NCBI GenBank assembly: GCA_045614925.1 | Contig: JAZLDV010000030.1 | Location: 1-25,994 of the forward strand | Source: JAZLDV01 sp045614925 | GTDB taxonomy: Bacteria; Bacillota_I; Bacilli_A; Erysipelotrichales; Coprobacillaceae | Length of the DNA stretch: 25,994 nucleotides | Direction of reading: 5' to 3' | Shown: piece after piece, positions 1-8,360 of the stretch | Position numbering within the stretch: the first letter of the stretch is position 1 | How the letters are laid out: each line of letters begins with the position of its first letter | The notes under the pieces: model-generated | What the model was told of the DNA's origin: nothing | The model's database searches: none | Seen by the model: the letters and a program-made list of their open reading frames with translations, nothing else | Made by a program: the position numbers and the translations under genes

Positions 1-863
1 GTTGCTGTTGCCACACCATCACCAATTAATGTTCTATGTAAACCTGGTTTTTCTAAGAAGTTTTTATTACAGATTTTACCTAAAACAGTATGATCTCCGA
101 TATGTTCAGAAATAGTAACAATTGCTACTGGTAAAATAGCCATTGTTTCAGGTCCAAAATATAAATTATATGTTTTAAAGTTTCCAATTTTAAATGGCAA
201 CATAAATTCTGGACAAGCAAACCATTTTGCAGTTTCTACACCACTTAAATCAACAATACCTAAAGCTAAAGATAAACAATATCCTACTACAATAGCACAT
301 AAGAAAGGAACAATTTTTAAGAATCCTTTTGCTTTTGTAGAAATTAATGCAGCGATTAAGAAAGTCACTAAAGCAACAATCATAGGTTTAATATCTCCAC
401 CAGCAACAAATCCTGCATTTGTTACAGCACTTCCTGCTAATCCTAAACCGATAACTGCAATCATTGGCCCAATAACAACAGGTGGTAATAATCTTTCTAA
501 CCAGTCTTTTCCAGTCTTTTTAATAATAGCAGCAGCGAATACATAAATTAACCCTACTAACATTAAACCAGTCTGACTAGCACTAACATCTCCACCCATA
601 GATTCAACTGCTAATTGAACAGCTGTAATATAAGCAAATGATGATCCTAAATAAACTGGAACTTGGAATTTAGTACATACAGCATAAATTAATGTTCCTA
701 AACCTGAAGCAAATAAAGCAACAGAAATAGGGAATCCAGTTAAGATAGGAACTAAAATAGTTGCTCCAAACATTGCAAATACATGCTGGAAGCTTAAGAA
801 AAACCATTTTACTAAATCAGGTCTTTCATTTACATCTAAAACTAATTTGTCATTATTATTCAT
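1..863 (-). CDS. uraA: Uracil permease (NCS2 family), 3' end cut by window edge
   Basis: A proton-linked nucleobase transporter of the NCS2 (UraA/PyrP) family that brings uracil across the cytoplasmic membrane for salvage. I translated about 287 residues from the ATG at 863 (minus strand), which is preceded by a strong ribosome binding site GGGAGGGA. The N-terminal part reads FLSFQHVFAMFGATILVP, followed by the GSSFAYI segment and then SEHIGDH near the window edge, all typical of uracil permeases. Several hydrophobic segments alternate with short polar loops. The C-terminal third lies outside the window. It is divergent from spoIVA. The spacing between its promoter and start is very short, so I see no room for a PyrR-type leader attenuator. 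A close NCS2 paralogue (xanthine permease) is less likely given the N-terminal sequence. Confidence 0.9.
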   Translation of the reverse strand, partial: MNNNDKLVLDVNERPDLVKWFFLSFQHVFAMFGATILVPILTGFPISVALFASGLGTLIYAVCTKFQVPVYLGSSFAYITAVQLAVESMGGDVSASQTGLMLVGLIYVFAAAIIKKTGKDWLERLLPPVVIGPMIAVIGLGLAGSAVTNAGFVAGGDIKPMIVALVTFLIAALISTKAKGFLKIVPFLCAIVVGYCLSLALGIVDLSGVETAKWFACPEFMLPFKIGNFKTYNLYFGPETMAILPVAIVTISEHIGDHTVLGKICNKNFLEKPGLHRTLIGDGVATA

Positions 864-886
864 AATATTTTCCCTCCCGACATGAT

Positions 887-915
887 ATTCTATCTTATTT
901 AGACAATTTTTACAA
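887..915 (-). promoter_or_regulatory. Sigma-A-type promoter for the uracil permease gene
   Basis: Read on the minus strand: -35 TTGTAA (910-915), 17 bp, -10 TAGAAT (887-892). Transcription would start near 880, just before the ribosome binding site at 871-878, giving a leader under 20 nt. The call is by motif only. Confidence 0.5.
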
Positions 916-1028
916 TAAAAACATGATGTATGTTAAATTTTGAAAGTATGTATTGATTAATTTTATAAGGAATTATGATATAAGGTATGTTTTAAGATTG
1001 TTTTCATATAATGACTCAAGGAGGAAAT

Positions 1029-2507
1029 ATGAAAACAGCAGATATTTTAAAAGATATAGGTACAAGATGTAATGGTGATATATATCTTGGTGTAGTTGGA
1101 CCTGTTAGAGTAGGAAAGAGCAGTTTTATCAAACGTTTTATGGAAATAGGTGTTATACCATTTATTGGAGATATTGATGAAAGAAAACGTGCTATTGATG
1201 AACTTCCTCAATCAGGAGAAGGAAAAATGATCATGACTGTAGAACCAAAATTTGTTCCTAATACAGCCGCGAATATTTCTGTAGATGATCACTTAAATGT
1301 TAATGTCAGATTAGTTGATTGCGTAGGATATGTGATTGAAGGAGCAAAAGGCTATAGTGATGAATCAGGAATCAGATATGTAAAAACACCATGGTTTTTA
1401 GAAGCAATTCCTTTTGACGAAGCAGCAAAAATAGGAACAAAGAAAGTGATTGCAGATCACTCTACAATTGGAATTGTGATGACATGTGATGGAAGTATTT
1501 GTGAAATAGAAGGGGAAGCTTATAAGGATGCTACAAATGAAATTGTAAGAGAAATGAAAGAAATAGGAAAACCATTTGTTATTGTAGTGAATTCTAAAGA
1601 ACCTGAAAGTCTAAAATGTAAGAGTCTTGTAAGAGAATTAAAAGAGAACTATGATGTTCCTGTCATTGCTTTAAAAGTTACAGATATGAATGAAGATGAT
1701 CTTGTTTCTTTATTAAAAGAAGCTTTATTTGAATTTCCAATAGGAGAAATTAAGGTAGAAGTATCAAGATGGTTAGCTCTTATGGATTCATCTCACTGGT
1801 TAAAGCAGACACTTGATGAATCATTAGAACATTCTATTTCTGATATAAAAAGATTTAGAGATGTAGAGAAGATATGCAATGATTTAAATAACTTTGATTT
1901 TGTAGATAAAGCATATCTTAGAACTATTGATACATCTTCATCAAGTGCAACACTAAGAATTAAAGAAAAAGAAGATTTATATAATGAAATATTAAATGAA
2001 ATATTAGGACAGGATCGTTTTGATTCCGCTGAATTTTTAAAAACATTACATGAACTAACTCAAATCAAAAAAGAATATAGTGTTTATAAAAATGCTATTT
2101 CGATGGTTAAACAGACTGGCTATGGATATGCTTTACCATTAAATGATGATATAGATATTAGTGTTCCTGAACTGATTAAACAAGGCTCTCGTTATGGGAT
2201 GAAGATTGTTTCTAATGCTTCAACTATTCATATGATTAAGATTGATATTGAATCTGCTTTTGAACCTATTATTGGTTCAAAACAGCAGGCAGAAGCCTTT
2301 ATAGATTATATTAGTAATCATGGTGAAATGAATAAAGAAGCTATATTTGATACAGATGTATTTGGAAGAAAATTAGGGGATCTGATTAATGAAGGAATGA
2401 GGGTAAAATTGATGGGTATGAATGAAGGCGCATGCCTAAAAGTACACGATATACTCTACAAAATTGTGAATAAAGGCAAGAACAATGTAATTGCAATTGT
2501 TTTATAA
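1029..2507 (+). CDS. spoIVA: Stage IV sporulation protein A, spore-coat basement ATPase
   Basis: SpoIVA is the ATP-hydrolysing morphogenetic protein that polymerises on the outer forespore membrane and anchors the spore coat; it is also needed for the cortex. The ATG at 1029 is chosen over the in-frame ATG at 1011 because AAGGAGG at 1018-1024 sits just before it and the N-terminus (MKTADILKDIG) then aligns with other SpoIVA proteins. This gives 492 residues, the usual length. Residues 20-31 contain the Walker A motif GPVRVGKS with Lys30. The LVDCVGY switch region follows near residue 100, and the conserved C-terminus ends in IAIVL. It lies directly upstream of hup, the same order as spoIVA-hbs in B. 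subtilis. Expression is expected from a mother-cell sigma-E promoter, but I could not define one convincingly. It is strong evidence for a spore-former. Confidence 0.97.
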   Translation: MKTADILKDIGTRCNGDIYLGVVGPVRVGKSSFIKRFMEIGVIPFIGDIDERKRAIDELPQSGEGKMIMTVEPKFVPNTAANISVDDHLNVNVRLVDCVGYVIEGAKGYSDESGIRYVKTPWFLEAIPFDEAAKIGTKKVIADHSTIGIVMTCDGSICEIEGEAYKDATNEIVREMKEIGKPFVIVVNSKEPESLKCKSLVRELKENYDVPVIALKVTDMNEDDLVSLLKEALFEFPIGEIKVEVSRWLALMDSSHWLKQTLDESLEHSISDIKRFRDVEKICNDLNNFDFVDKAYLRTIDTSSSSATLRIKEKEDLYNEILNEILGQDRFDSAEFLKTLHELTQIKKEYSVYKNAISMVKQTGYGYALPLNDDIDISVPELIKQGSRYGMKIVSNASTIHMIKIDIESAFEPIIGSKQQAEAFIDYISNHGEMNKEAIFDTDVFGRKLGDLINEGMRVKLMGMNEGACLKVHDILYKIVNKGKNNVIAIVL

Positions 2508-2513
2508 TTTTTA

Positions 2514-2542
2514 TTGCATGATATAGCCTAAAGTGATATAAT
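2514..2542 (+). promoter_or_regulatory. Sigma-A promoter for hup
   Basis: -35 TTGCAT (2514-2519), 17 bp, -10 TATAAT (2537-2542), with an extended TGA before the -10. It begins a few bases after the spoIVA stop, so hup can be expressed in vegetative cells independently of spoIVA. It is one of the best promoter matches in the window. Confidence 0.8.
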
Positions 2543-2578
2543 CCTACTTGTATTTTTTTTAATAGGAGGCAGTAAAAC

Positions 2579-2851
2579 ATGAATAAAAAGGAACTTATTG
2601 ATATCGTTTCTCAAAAAAGAGATTTAACAAAAAAAGAAGCAGAAGCGTTAGTAGATACAGTTTTTGATACAATGATAGAAAGTATTTTAAGTGGAGAAAA
2701 AGTTTTAATTTCTGGTTTTGGTACTTTTAAAGTAAATGAAAGACAAGAAAGAAAAGGTGTAAGTCCTAAAACAAAAGAACCTATGGTTATTCCTGCAAGT
2801 AAGACAGTGTCATTTAAACCTAGTAATAAATTGAAAGATACAATGAATTAA
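2579..2851 (+). CDS. hup: HU family DNA-binding protein
   Basis: HU is the small basic histone-like protein that bends and compacts the nucleoid. The 90-residue length is standard. The N-terminal helical half (MNKKELIDIVSQKRDLTKKEAE) is followed by the signature GFGTFKVNERQERKG at about residues 46-60 and the DNA-binding beta-arm with the conserved KEPMVIPASKTVSFKPS segment. The ribosome binding site is TAGGAGG at 2563-2569. It has its own promoter after spoIVA, and its terminator folds around the stop codon. Gene order spoIVA-hup is conserved from B. subtilis, where it is called hbs; the mtrA/mtrB pair that follows there is absent here. Confidence 0.97.
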   Translation: MNKKELIDIVSQKRDLTKKEAEALVDTVFDTMIESILSGEKVLISGFGTFKVNERQERKGVSPKTKEPMVIPASKTVSFKPSNKLKDTMN

Positions 2852-2868
2852 TTGTATCTTTTTGTTTA
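2834..2868 (+). terminator. Rho-independent terminator of hup
   Basis: Arms AAAGATACAAT (2834-2844) and ATTGTATCTTT (2851-2861) with a 6-nt loop, followed by TTGTTT. The hup stop codon (2849-2851) lies in the loop. Confidence 0.8.
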
Positions 2869-2888
2869 TATAGAATTCATATTTGTAG

Positions 2889-2894
2889 TATAAT
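2889..2894 (+). promoter_or_regulatory. Probable -10 box before the zinc peptidase gene
   Basis: TATAAT is repeated as an overlapping TATAATATAAT run. No good -35 was found 16-18 bp upstream. The box is only about 10 bp before the ribosome binding site GAGGTGAT at 2903-2910, which would make the 5' leader very short. Confidence 0.35.
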
Positions 2895-2914
2895 ATAATA
2901 GCGAGGTGATAAAT

Positions 2915-3628
2915 ATGCCATATTATTATGGAATGTATTATGATAGTGCTTATATGATTGGGACAGTCTTTGTATTATTAGCAGCACTGTTAGCAGGATA
3001 TGCACAAATCAAAGTACAAAGTACTTACAGTAAATATAAGAAAGTACAAAATAGCAGACAGATGACAGGTGCTTATGTTGCTAGAGATATTTTAAATAAA
3101 GCAGGATTATATGATATTAGAGTAGAAGCAACAAGTGGAAATCTGACAGATCATTTCCATCCCACACAAAAAGTTATCAGATTATCAAATGATATTTATA
3201 ATGGAACAACAATTGCGGCATTAGCTGTTGCTGCTCATGAATGTGGACATGCGATTCAGCATGCAGAAGGGTATGTACCTATCAGTTTAAGAAATATGAT
3301 TCTTCCATTTGCCAATATTGGTCAATATTTAGGATGGATTGCAATTTTAATTGGTTTAGCATTAGGAAGTACTTCAATAGCGTGGGTTGGTTTTATTATG
3401 ATGTGTGGAATCTTAGTGTTCCAGTTATTGACTTTACCTGTTGAATTTGATGCGAGTCATAGAGCTATGCTTATTTTAGAAGATTATTATTTAGAACATA
3501 ATGAATTAAAAGGTGCAAGAAAGATGTTAAGTGCTGCAGCACTTACATATGTGGCTGCTTTAGTCTCAACTTTAATGAGTATGCTTAGAATCTTTTTGAT
3601 GATTGCTTCAAGAAGTGATGATAGATGA
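2915..3628 (+). CDS. YugP-like membrane zinc metallopeptidase
   Basis: A membrane-embedded zinc peptidase of the YugP type (neutral zinc metallopeptidase, Zn_peptidase_2). ATG 2915 is preferred over GTG 2906 because the ribosome binding site GAGGTGAT ends at 2910; the product is 237 residues. A transmembrane segment covers about residues 11-30. A cytosolic or membrane-proximal region leads to HECGH at 108-112, the HExxH zinc motif. Two further hydrophobic segments follow at about 133-172, and one near the C-terminus at about 205-228. The conserved VEFDASHRA segment after the membrane pair likely supplies the third zinc ligand. Substrate and pathway are unknown. It sits alone between two terminators, so its neighbours say little about its role. 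Confidence 0.88.
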   Translation: MPYYYGMYYDSAYMIGTVFVLLAALLAGYAQIKVQSTYSKYKKVQNSRQMTGAYVARDILNKAGLYDIRVEATSGNLTDHFHPTQKVIRLSNDIYNGTTIAALAVAAHECGHAIQHAEGYVPISLRNMILPFANIGQYLGWIAILIGLALGSTSIAWVGFIMMCGILVFQLLTLPVEFDASHRAMLILEDYYLEHNELKGARKMLSAAALTYVAALVSTLMSMLRIFLMIASRSDDR

Positions 3629-3653
3629 AATAATTAATATTTCATCTTTTTTT
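3623..3653 (+). terminator. Rho-independent terminator of the zinc peptidase gene
   Basis: Arms AGATGAAATA (3623-3632) and TATTTCATCT (3638-3647), a 5-nt loop, then a run of seven T. The stop codon TGA (3626-3628) is inside the left arm. Confidence 0.85.
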
Positions 3654-3662
3654 ATTTTGATA

Positions 3663-3668
3663 TATAAT
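3663..3668 (+). promoter_or_regulatory. Probable -10 box of the tseB-dnaD-nth operon
   Basis: TATAAT lies just after the preceding terminator's T run; the -35 position overlaps that hairpin and matches poorly. The ribosome binding site AGAGGTGAT follows within 15 bp. Confidence 0.4.
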
Positions 3669-3688
3669 AAGAGTCTAGAGGTGATGAT

Positions 3689-4165
3689 ATGAAGAAAAAT
3701 GTGTTTTATATTTATTTTAGCATACTTGTGATATTGCTGTTTTTTGTTGTATTTTATATGTTATTTATACATGTTCCTTATTATAATCATCAAAAAGATA
3801 TTAATGAAAAGATTACTAAAATTATAGAAACGAATGGTTATAACTATTTAGATTATTCTAATGAATATAGAGGTTATCAGACACTTTATATTGCTAAAGT
3901 AGAAAAAGATGGAATCTTTAGATATGTGGCTTATGATGATAAGTTAGTGTTTATTGATGAATTTATTGGTGAACCAGTACATGAGAATTCGATTAAATTA
4001 AAGATTAAAGATAAATATGGTTTTGAACCTGAAAAGGTAGAAATTGGATATGAAAATGAAACATTTGTTTATTATGCAACGTACCAGGATAAAGAATCTT
4101 TATTATATGTTTATTATGGGATAGAAGATGGAGAGTTTATTAAATCTGTAGGAATAGGAGAATAA
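3689..4165 (+). CDS. tseB: TseB/YpmB-like membrane-anchored protein
   Basis: A 158-residue protein with an N-terminal signal anchor: MKKN, then about 25 hydrophobic residues (5-30). An extracellular portion follows with two short alpha/beta repeats (about 38-100 and 100-158) resembling the PepSY-like DUF5590 fold. It resembles B. subtilis YpmB (TseB), which binds the elongation transpeptidase PBP2A and tunes cell-wall growth. Support is the anchored architecture, the size, and its place just upstream of dnaD-nth, as ypmB is in the B. subtilis dnaD-nth region; aspB and asnS, which lie between in B. subtilis, are missing here. Sequence identity looks low, so the family is likely and the exact function is inferred. 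Confidence 0.65.
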   Translation: MKKNVFYIYFSILVILLFFVVFYMLFIHVPYYNHQKDINEKITKIIETNGYNYLDYSNEYRGYQTLYIAKVEKDGIFRYVAYDDKLVFIDEFIGEPVHENSIKLKIKDKYGFEPEKVEIGYENETFVYYATYQDKESLLYVYYGIEDGEFIKSVGIGE

Positions 4166-4167
4166 TA

Positions 4168-4752
4168 ATGGATGAGTTAATGAGTTATCAATGTATTGAC
4201 TTTAGAAAGTTACTTGTTTTAAAGTCAAAACAGTTAAAATTGAGTGATGATGAATGTCATATTCTTCTAATTATTATGACATTAGATGATATAGGTATAA
4301 AAGGGATTAATCCTATGGTTATTAAAGAGTATAGTTCTCATTCTTCTTCGCGTATAGATGAAATCATGGTGTCTTTAGTTGATAAAAAGCTTATTAAAAG
4401 AAATAAAGGAACTTTAGAGTTAAAACCTTTATATGCTCTTTTATTAAATAGTGAAACAAAAGAAGAAACAAAAGATATAGATTTAGTGAGTTTATTTGAA
4501 AATGCATTTGGAAGATGTTTTAGTCAGGTAGAAATCAATATATTAAATAACTTTAAAGCATCAGGATATGATGATGAAATGATTGCTGATGCTTTAAATG
4601 AGTCTGTAAAAGCTGGTGTATTTAATTTTAGATATATTGAAAAGATATTATTAAACTGGTCTAAATATGGGAAGAAACAAAAATATGCACCTATGAGAGA
4701 AGAAAAAGAAGATCAGTTTTCTAAAGAAGTTAAAGAATTTAAATGGTGGTAG
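4168..4752 (+). CDS. dnaD: DnaD-like replication initiation/restart protein
   Basis: DnaD helps load the replicative helicase during initiation at oriC and PriA-dependent restart in Firmicutes. The 194-residue product has an N-terminal winged-helix-like region (about 1-90: LSDDECHILLIIMTLDDIG, later LVDKKLIKRNKGTLEL). The C-terminal DnaB_2/DDBH2 domain (about 103-165) carries FGRCFSQVEINIL and the signature YIEKILLNW, the YxxxI-x2-3-W motif implicated in DNA binding. It starts 2 nt after the tseB-like stop, and its last codons carry the ribosome binding site for nth, so the three genes are translationally linked. dnaD-nth adjacency is typical of Bacilli. Confidence 0.92.
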   Translation: MDELMSYQCIDFRKLLVLKSKQLKLSDDECHILLIIMTLDDIGIKGINPMVIKEYSSHSSSRIDEIMVSLVDKKLIKRNKGTLELKPLYALLLNSETKEETKDIDLVSLFENAFGRCFSQVEINILNNFKASGYDDEMIADALNESVKAGVFNFRYIEKILLNWSKYGKKQKYAPMREEKEDQFSKEVKEFKWW

Positions 4753-4753
4753 T

Positions 4754-5410
4754 ATGAAAAAAGAGAAATTAGAAAGAATATTTAATGAATTTGATCGTCT
4801 TTTTCCTGATGCATCATGTGAATTAAATTATAGTAATGAATTAGAATTATTGATTGCAGTCATGCTATCTGCTCAGACTACAGATGTTTCAGTCAATAAA
4901 CTGACTGAAAATCTATTTAAAAAATATAAAACAGTTAATGATTATGCATCTTGTTCACTTAAAGATTTAGAAAATGATATTAAGACAATAGGTCTATATC
5001 GAAATAAAGCAAAGAATGTTAAACTGATGGCATCAAAGCTTATAGAAGAATTTAATGGGGAAGTGCCTAGAACACATGAAGAATTATGTTCATTACCAGG
5101 AGTAGGGCGTAAAACTGCAAATGTAGTGATGTCAGAGGCGTTTAAAGTGCCTTCGATTGCAGTTGATACTCATGTGGAACGCATCTCTAAAAGGCTAGGA
5201 TTTGCATATAAGAAAGATACTGTTTTAACAGTAGAAAAGAAACTGATGAAAAAGATTCCTAAAGACAGATGGATCAGATCACATCATCAGATGATCTTCT
5301 TTGGAAGATATTTTTGTAAAGCAATGAATCCATCATGTGAATCATGTCAGTTATATGATATCTGTAAAGAAACAAAAAGAAAAAAAGCAATAAATGAAAA
5401 GGTCGGGTAA
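4754..5410 (+). CDS. nth: Endonuclease III, DNA glycosylase/AP lyase
   Basis: Endonuclease III removes oxidised pyrimidines and cleaves the resulting abasic site in base-excision repair. The 218-residue product has the helix-hairpin-helix LPGVGRKTANVV (114-125) with catalytic Lys120, and VDTHV with catalytic Asp138. The [4Fe-4S] ligands Cys188, Cys195, Cys198 and Cys204 are in the classic C-x6-C-x2-C-x5-C spacing. The start ATG follows the dnaD stop by one base. Length and residues are all normal. B. subtilis has ypoC after nth; here nth ends directly in the palindromic terminator shared with ponA. Confidence 0.98.
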   Translation: MKKEKLERIFNEFDRLFPDASCELNYSNELELLIAVMLSAQTTDVSVNKLTENLFKKYKTVNDYASCSLKDLENDIKTIGLYRNKAKNVKLMASKLIEEFNGEVPRTHEELCSLPGVGRKTANVVMSEAFKVPSIAVDTHVERISKRLGFAYKKDTVLTVEKKLMKKIPKDRWIRSHHQMIFFGRYFCKAMNPSCESCQLYDICKETKRKKAINEKVG

Positions 5411-5425
5411 ATTTACCCGACCTTT
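5398..5425. terminator. Bidirectional terminator between nth and ponA
   Basis: A perfect 28-bp palindrome: AAAGGTCGGGTAAA (5398-5411) followed by its exact complement (5412-5425), GC-rich in the middle of each arm. T-rich tracts follow on both strands. The nth stop (5408-5410) lies in the left arm, and the ponA stop (5427-5429) is one base outside the right arm, so one hairpin serves both convergent genes. Confidence 0.92.
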
Positions 5426-5426
5426 G

Positions 5427-8360
5427 TTATTTTGTATAAATAGTTACTCTTTTATCAACTTTTTGACCATTTGATAAGATATAAGAAGCCATAACTGTAT
5501 ATTCAGTATCTGGTTCTAATTTCTTAAATGTATGTGCTACTGGTTTAGAGATAACTTTTGTATTGACTAATTTATCACCTTTTTGAATAGAGATAATGAC
5601 AATTGCATCACTAGGCATAATTGGTTCAATTGTAATACTTGTTTCATCTGACCAATAGTTCATACTTGGTTTAACAGGAGTTTGTTCTTCTGTATCTTGA
5701 GTATTGTTTTGGTTACTATTGTTGTTAGTGTTATTGTTATTATTGTTGTTTTGAGTATTGTTATTATTTGAAGGTTGGTTATTATTGCTATCTTGTTCTT
5801 GGTCATTAGAATCAGCAGGACCATTTAAACCTGTCATATTAATATTTTTAATTAACTTGTTAGATGTAGCTAATTCGTTTTCATAAGCATAATATCCTTC
5901 AATTTTATAAATACCTGAAACTTCAGGAGTAAAGCTGATAGTTGCTTTATTTTCAGTTAATTTTTCTGTTTTTAATAAAGTACCATCAGGTCCAAAGATA
6001 TCTACCTGATAAACAATTTTTCCATAAATCTGAGAAATATCACTTAAATATGTTAATTCAATTTCACCATTTTGTTTTTTGTATTTTTTAGTTGGTTTTC
6101 CTTCAAGAGCACTTAATGGATCATACTCTTTAAATTCAACTTTAAGTTTATTGTTTTCAAAGCTTGCTTCAAATGTTTCTAATTGATTTAATGAAGCTTC
6201 TTTATCAGATGCAGATGCTGATGGTAAATTTCCTTTTTTGAACCATCCAGAAATAATACGATCTTCACTTACATGTTCATTTGGTTTAGCATATGGATAA
6301 ATACCTGAAATACATTCAGTTTTTACAACACCGCTAGGTCTAGCTGGGTATTTATTTTTAACTTTTCCATTATGTAAGTAATCAGCAACAAGACCAGCAA
6401 TCTTACATACATCGTTATGTGATCTTAAATAATATCCTTCTTTTTGATCTTCACCAGTATATCCTGTCCATACACTCCAAGCATAATCAGGAGAGAATGA
6501 TGTAAACCATCCATCTTTTGCTTTACCAGTTAATGATTTATTTGGAACATATCTAGCATCGCTAGAGTGGTTACTTGTTCCAGTTTTTGCACCAATCTGT
6601 AAACCTTTGTTTACATAATAATAGAAACTGCTTCCTGCATTTCTAACATAGTCAGTCATAACTTCTTTAATCATAAATGCTGTTTCTTCAGAACAAGCCT
6701 GAACTTTAGCATCCTGACATTCTTTATCTAAATCAATTTCTTCACCTGTATCAGTTAAAATGATTTTAGAAACAACGTGAGGTTCAATATATGTACCTCC
6801 ATTTGCAATAGCTGCATAAGCACCTGCTTCTTCTTCAGGTGTAACACCTTGTTGCCATGCTCCGATTGCATATCCTAAGTTAAAATCTTCGTTATAAGTA
6901 TCAAAACCAAATGCATCAATAAATTCTTTAACTTTATTGATACCAACACCATCTCCCATAACTCTTCCGTTACAGTCAACACCACTAGAGACTTCTTTTA
7001 AAGTCTGAATAGCAGCTAAGTTCCATGAATTAAATAATGAATCAGAAATAGTTGTATCTCCATTAAATGACATATTAAAGTTATTTGGAGCCCAATCTCC
7101 TTCAATATAAGGAACGTCATGAACAATATGCGCAGTTGAATAATCTAAGAATTCAAATGCTGCTCCATAAGCAATAATAGGTTTTAATGATGAACCTGGC
7201 TGATTTCTTTGACCGAAGTTTCCTAATTCATCTACACGATCTTTATCAGCTGCATAAGCATAAGTCACTCCCATTGGAGCATAATCTCTACCAGAAATAA
7301 TACCAGTAATTCTACCAGTCTTAGTTTCTACACATACAACACCAGTCTGGATTTTATCATCATAGAATTTATAAGTTTTACTATTAGCGATATCATCTAA
7401 TTTTTCCTGTAAAGTTTTATCCATATATGTATAAACTTTCATAGGAGTACTATTTGGATCATATCCAGTTTTTTCATAAATTTCTCTTGTTACTTTATCA
7501 GCATAAGCCTGATATTTACCACCACTTACAATTGGATCAGAATTTAAAGTATTTTCAACTGGAATCGCTTTAGCGACTTCTTCTTCCTCTTTTGTAATAT
7601 AGCCATGCTGTGACATAAGACTTAAAATAATATTTCTACGTTTAGTTGCTAAATCAAGATTATTAAAAGGATCATAACTTACAGGAGAGTTAATTGTTCC
7701 AGCTAATAATGCAGCTTCAGGTAATGTTAATTCCTGAACGTCTTTACCAAAGTAATAACGTGCAGCAGAATAAAGACCAATCGCTTTATTTCCTGTACCA
7801 AAATAAATCTTATTTAAATATAATTCTAAGATTTCTTCTTTAGTAGTTACTGAAGTTGCTTCAATAGCTAAAATAACTTCTCCAAGTTTTCTTTCTAATG
7901 TCTGTTCTTCTTTAGGATAATATGATTTTTTAATAATCTGCTGTGTGATAGTTGAACCACCTGAACGGATTCCTCCAGCAGATAAGTTTGTAATCACGGA
8001 TTTAATAATACGTGGTAAGTCAAAACCGTTATGAACGAAGAAACGTGCATCTTCTGCTGCAATAACAGCATCAATCATAACTTGTGGAATATCATCATAA
8101 GAAATATTCTTTGTTGCACCACTTTTATTATAAGAATAATATTCAGTTCCATCTAATGTCATTAAGACAGAAGATTCAGGTGTTAAAAGACGATCTTTAG
8201 AAAAATCTTCAACTTCTTTTAAAACTCCATATCCTAAATATGCACCTACACCAATAACGCCAAGGCAGATAGAAACAAATATAGTTGTAATAATTCCGTT
8301 TCTAATCTTTCTCATTTTTTTCTGTTTTGGTGTCAATTGGCTTTTCTTTTTCTTTACCAT
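5427..8360 (-). CDS. ponA: Class A penicillin-binding protein 1 (glycosyltransferase/transpeptidase)
   Basis: A bifunctional peptidoglycan synthase that polymerises glycan chains and cross-links peptides outside the membrane. The 977 residues comprise a basic cytosolic tail (1-22), one transmembrane helix (about 23-46) and a GT51 glycosyltransferase with catalytic Glu103 in AAEDARFF, GGSTITQQ (134-141) and RKLGE. The transpeptidase has SSLK with nucleophile Ser390, SWN (445-447) and KTGT (592-595). After about residue 720 comes a beta-rich Ig/FN3-like region, then an Asn-rich linker, then a C-terminal fibronectin III-like domain ending in LEPDTEYTVMASYILSNG. The ATG overlaps the end of recU by 7 nt. 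The extended C-terminus and Asn-rich linker are the distinctive parts; the catalytic modules are ordinary. The recU-ponA order matches B. subtilis. Confidence 0.97.
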   Translation of the reverse strand: MVKKKKSQLTPKQKKMRKIRNGIITTIFVSICLGVIGVGAYLGYGVLKEVEDFSKDRLLTPESSVLMTLDGTEYYSYNKSGATKNISYDDIPQVMIDAVIAAEDARFFVHNGFDLPRIIKSVITNLSAGGIRSGGSTITQQIIKKSYYPKEEQTLERKLGEVILAIEATSVTTKEEILELYLNKIYFGTGNKAIGLYSAARYYFGKDVQELTLPEAALLAGTINSPVSYDPFNNLDLATKRRNIILSLMSQHGYITKEEEEVAKAIPVENTLNSDPIVSGGKYQAYADKVTREIYEKTGYDPNSTPMKVYTYMDKTLQEKLDDIANSKTYKFYDDKIQTGVVCVETKTGRITGIISGRDYAPMGVTYAYAADKDRVDELGNFGQRNQPGSSLKPIIAYGAAFEFLDYSTAHIVHDVPYIEGDWAPNNFNMSFNGDTTISDSLFNSWNLAAIQTLKEVSSGVDCNGRVMGDGVGINKVKEFIDAFGFDTYNEDFNLGYAIGAWQQGVTPEEEAGAYAAIANGGTYIEPHVVSKIILTDTGEEIDLDKECQDAKVQACSEETAFMIKEVMTDYVRNAGSSFYYYVNKGLQIGAKTGTSNHSSDARYVPNKSLTGKAKDGWFTSFSPDYAWSVWTGYTGEDQKEGYYLRSHNDVCKIAGLVADYLHNGKVKNKYPARPSGVVKTECISGIYPYAKPNEHVSEDRIISGWFKKGNLPSASASDKEASLNQLETFEASFENNKLKVEFKEYDPLSALEGKPTKKYKKQNGEIELTYLSDISQIYGKIVYQVDIFGPDGTLLKTEKLTENKATISFTPEVSGIYKIEGYYAYENELATSNKLIKNINMTGLNGPADSNDQEQDSNNNQPSNNNNTQNNNNNNNTNNNSNQNNTQDTEEQTPVKPSMNYWSDETSITIEPIMPSDAIVIISIQKGDKLVNTKVISKPVAHTFKKLEPDTEYTVMASYILSNGQKVDKRVTIYTK

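Noticed and set aside
1005..1012. CATATAAT before spoIVA as a sigma-E -10 box
   Set aside because: The start point would fall inside the ribosome binding site at 1018-1024; the -35 match is poor. A similar CATAATAT before cotE (17807-17814) has the same problem.
864..1028. PyrR or riboswitch attenuator in front of the uracil permease gene
   Set aside because: The predicted leader is under 20 nt and no hairpin pair or conserved riboswitch core was seen.
5697..5805. Triplet repeats as a CRISPR-like or intergenic repeat array
   Set aside because: They are codons for an Asn-rich linker in frame within ponA, with no spacer structure.
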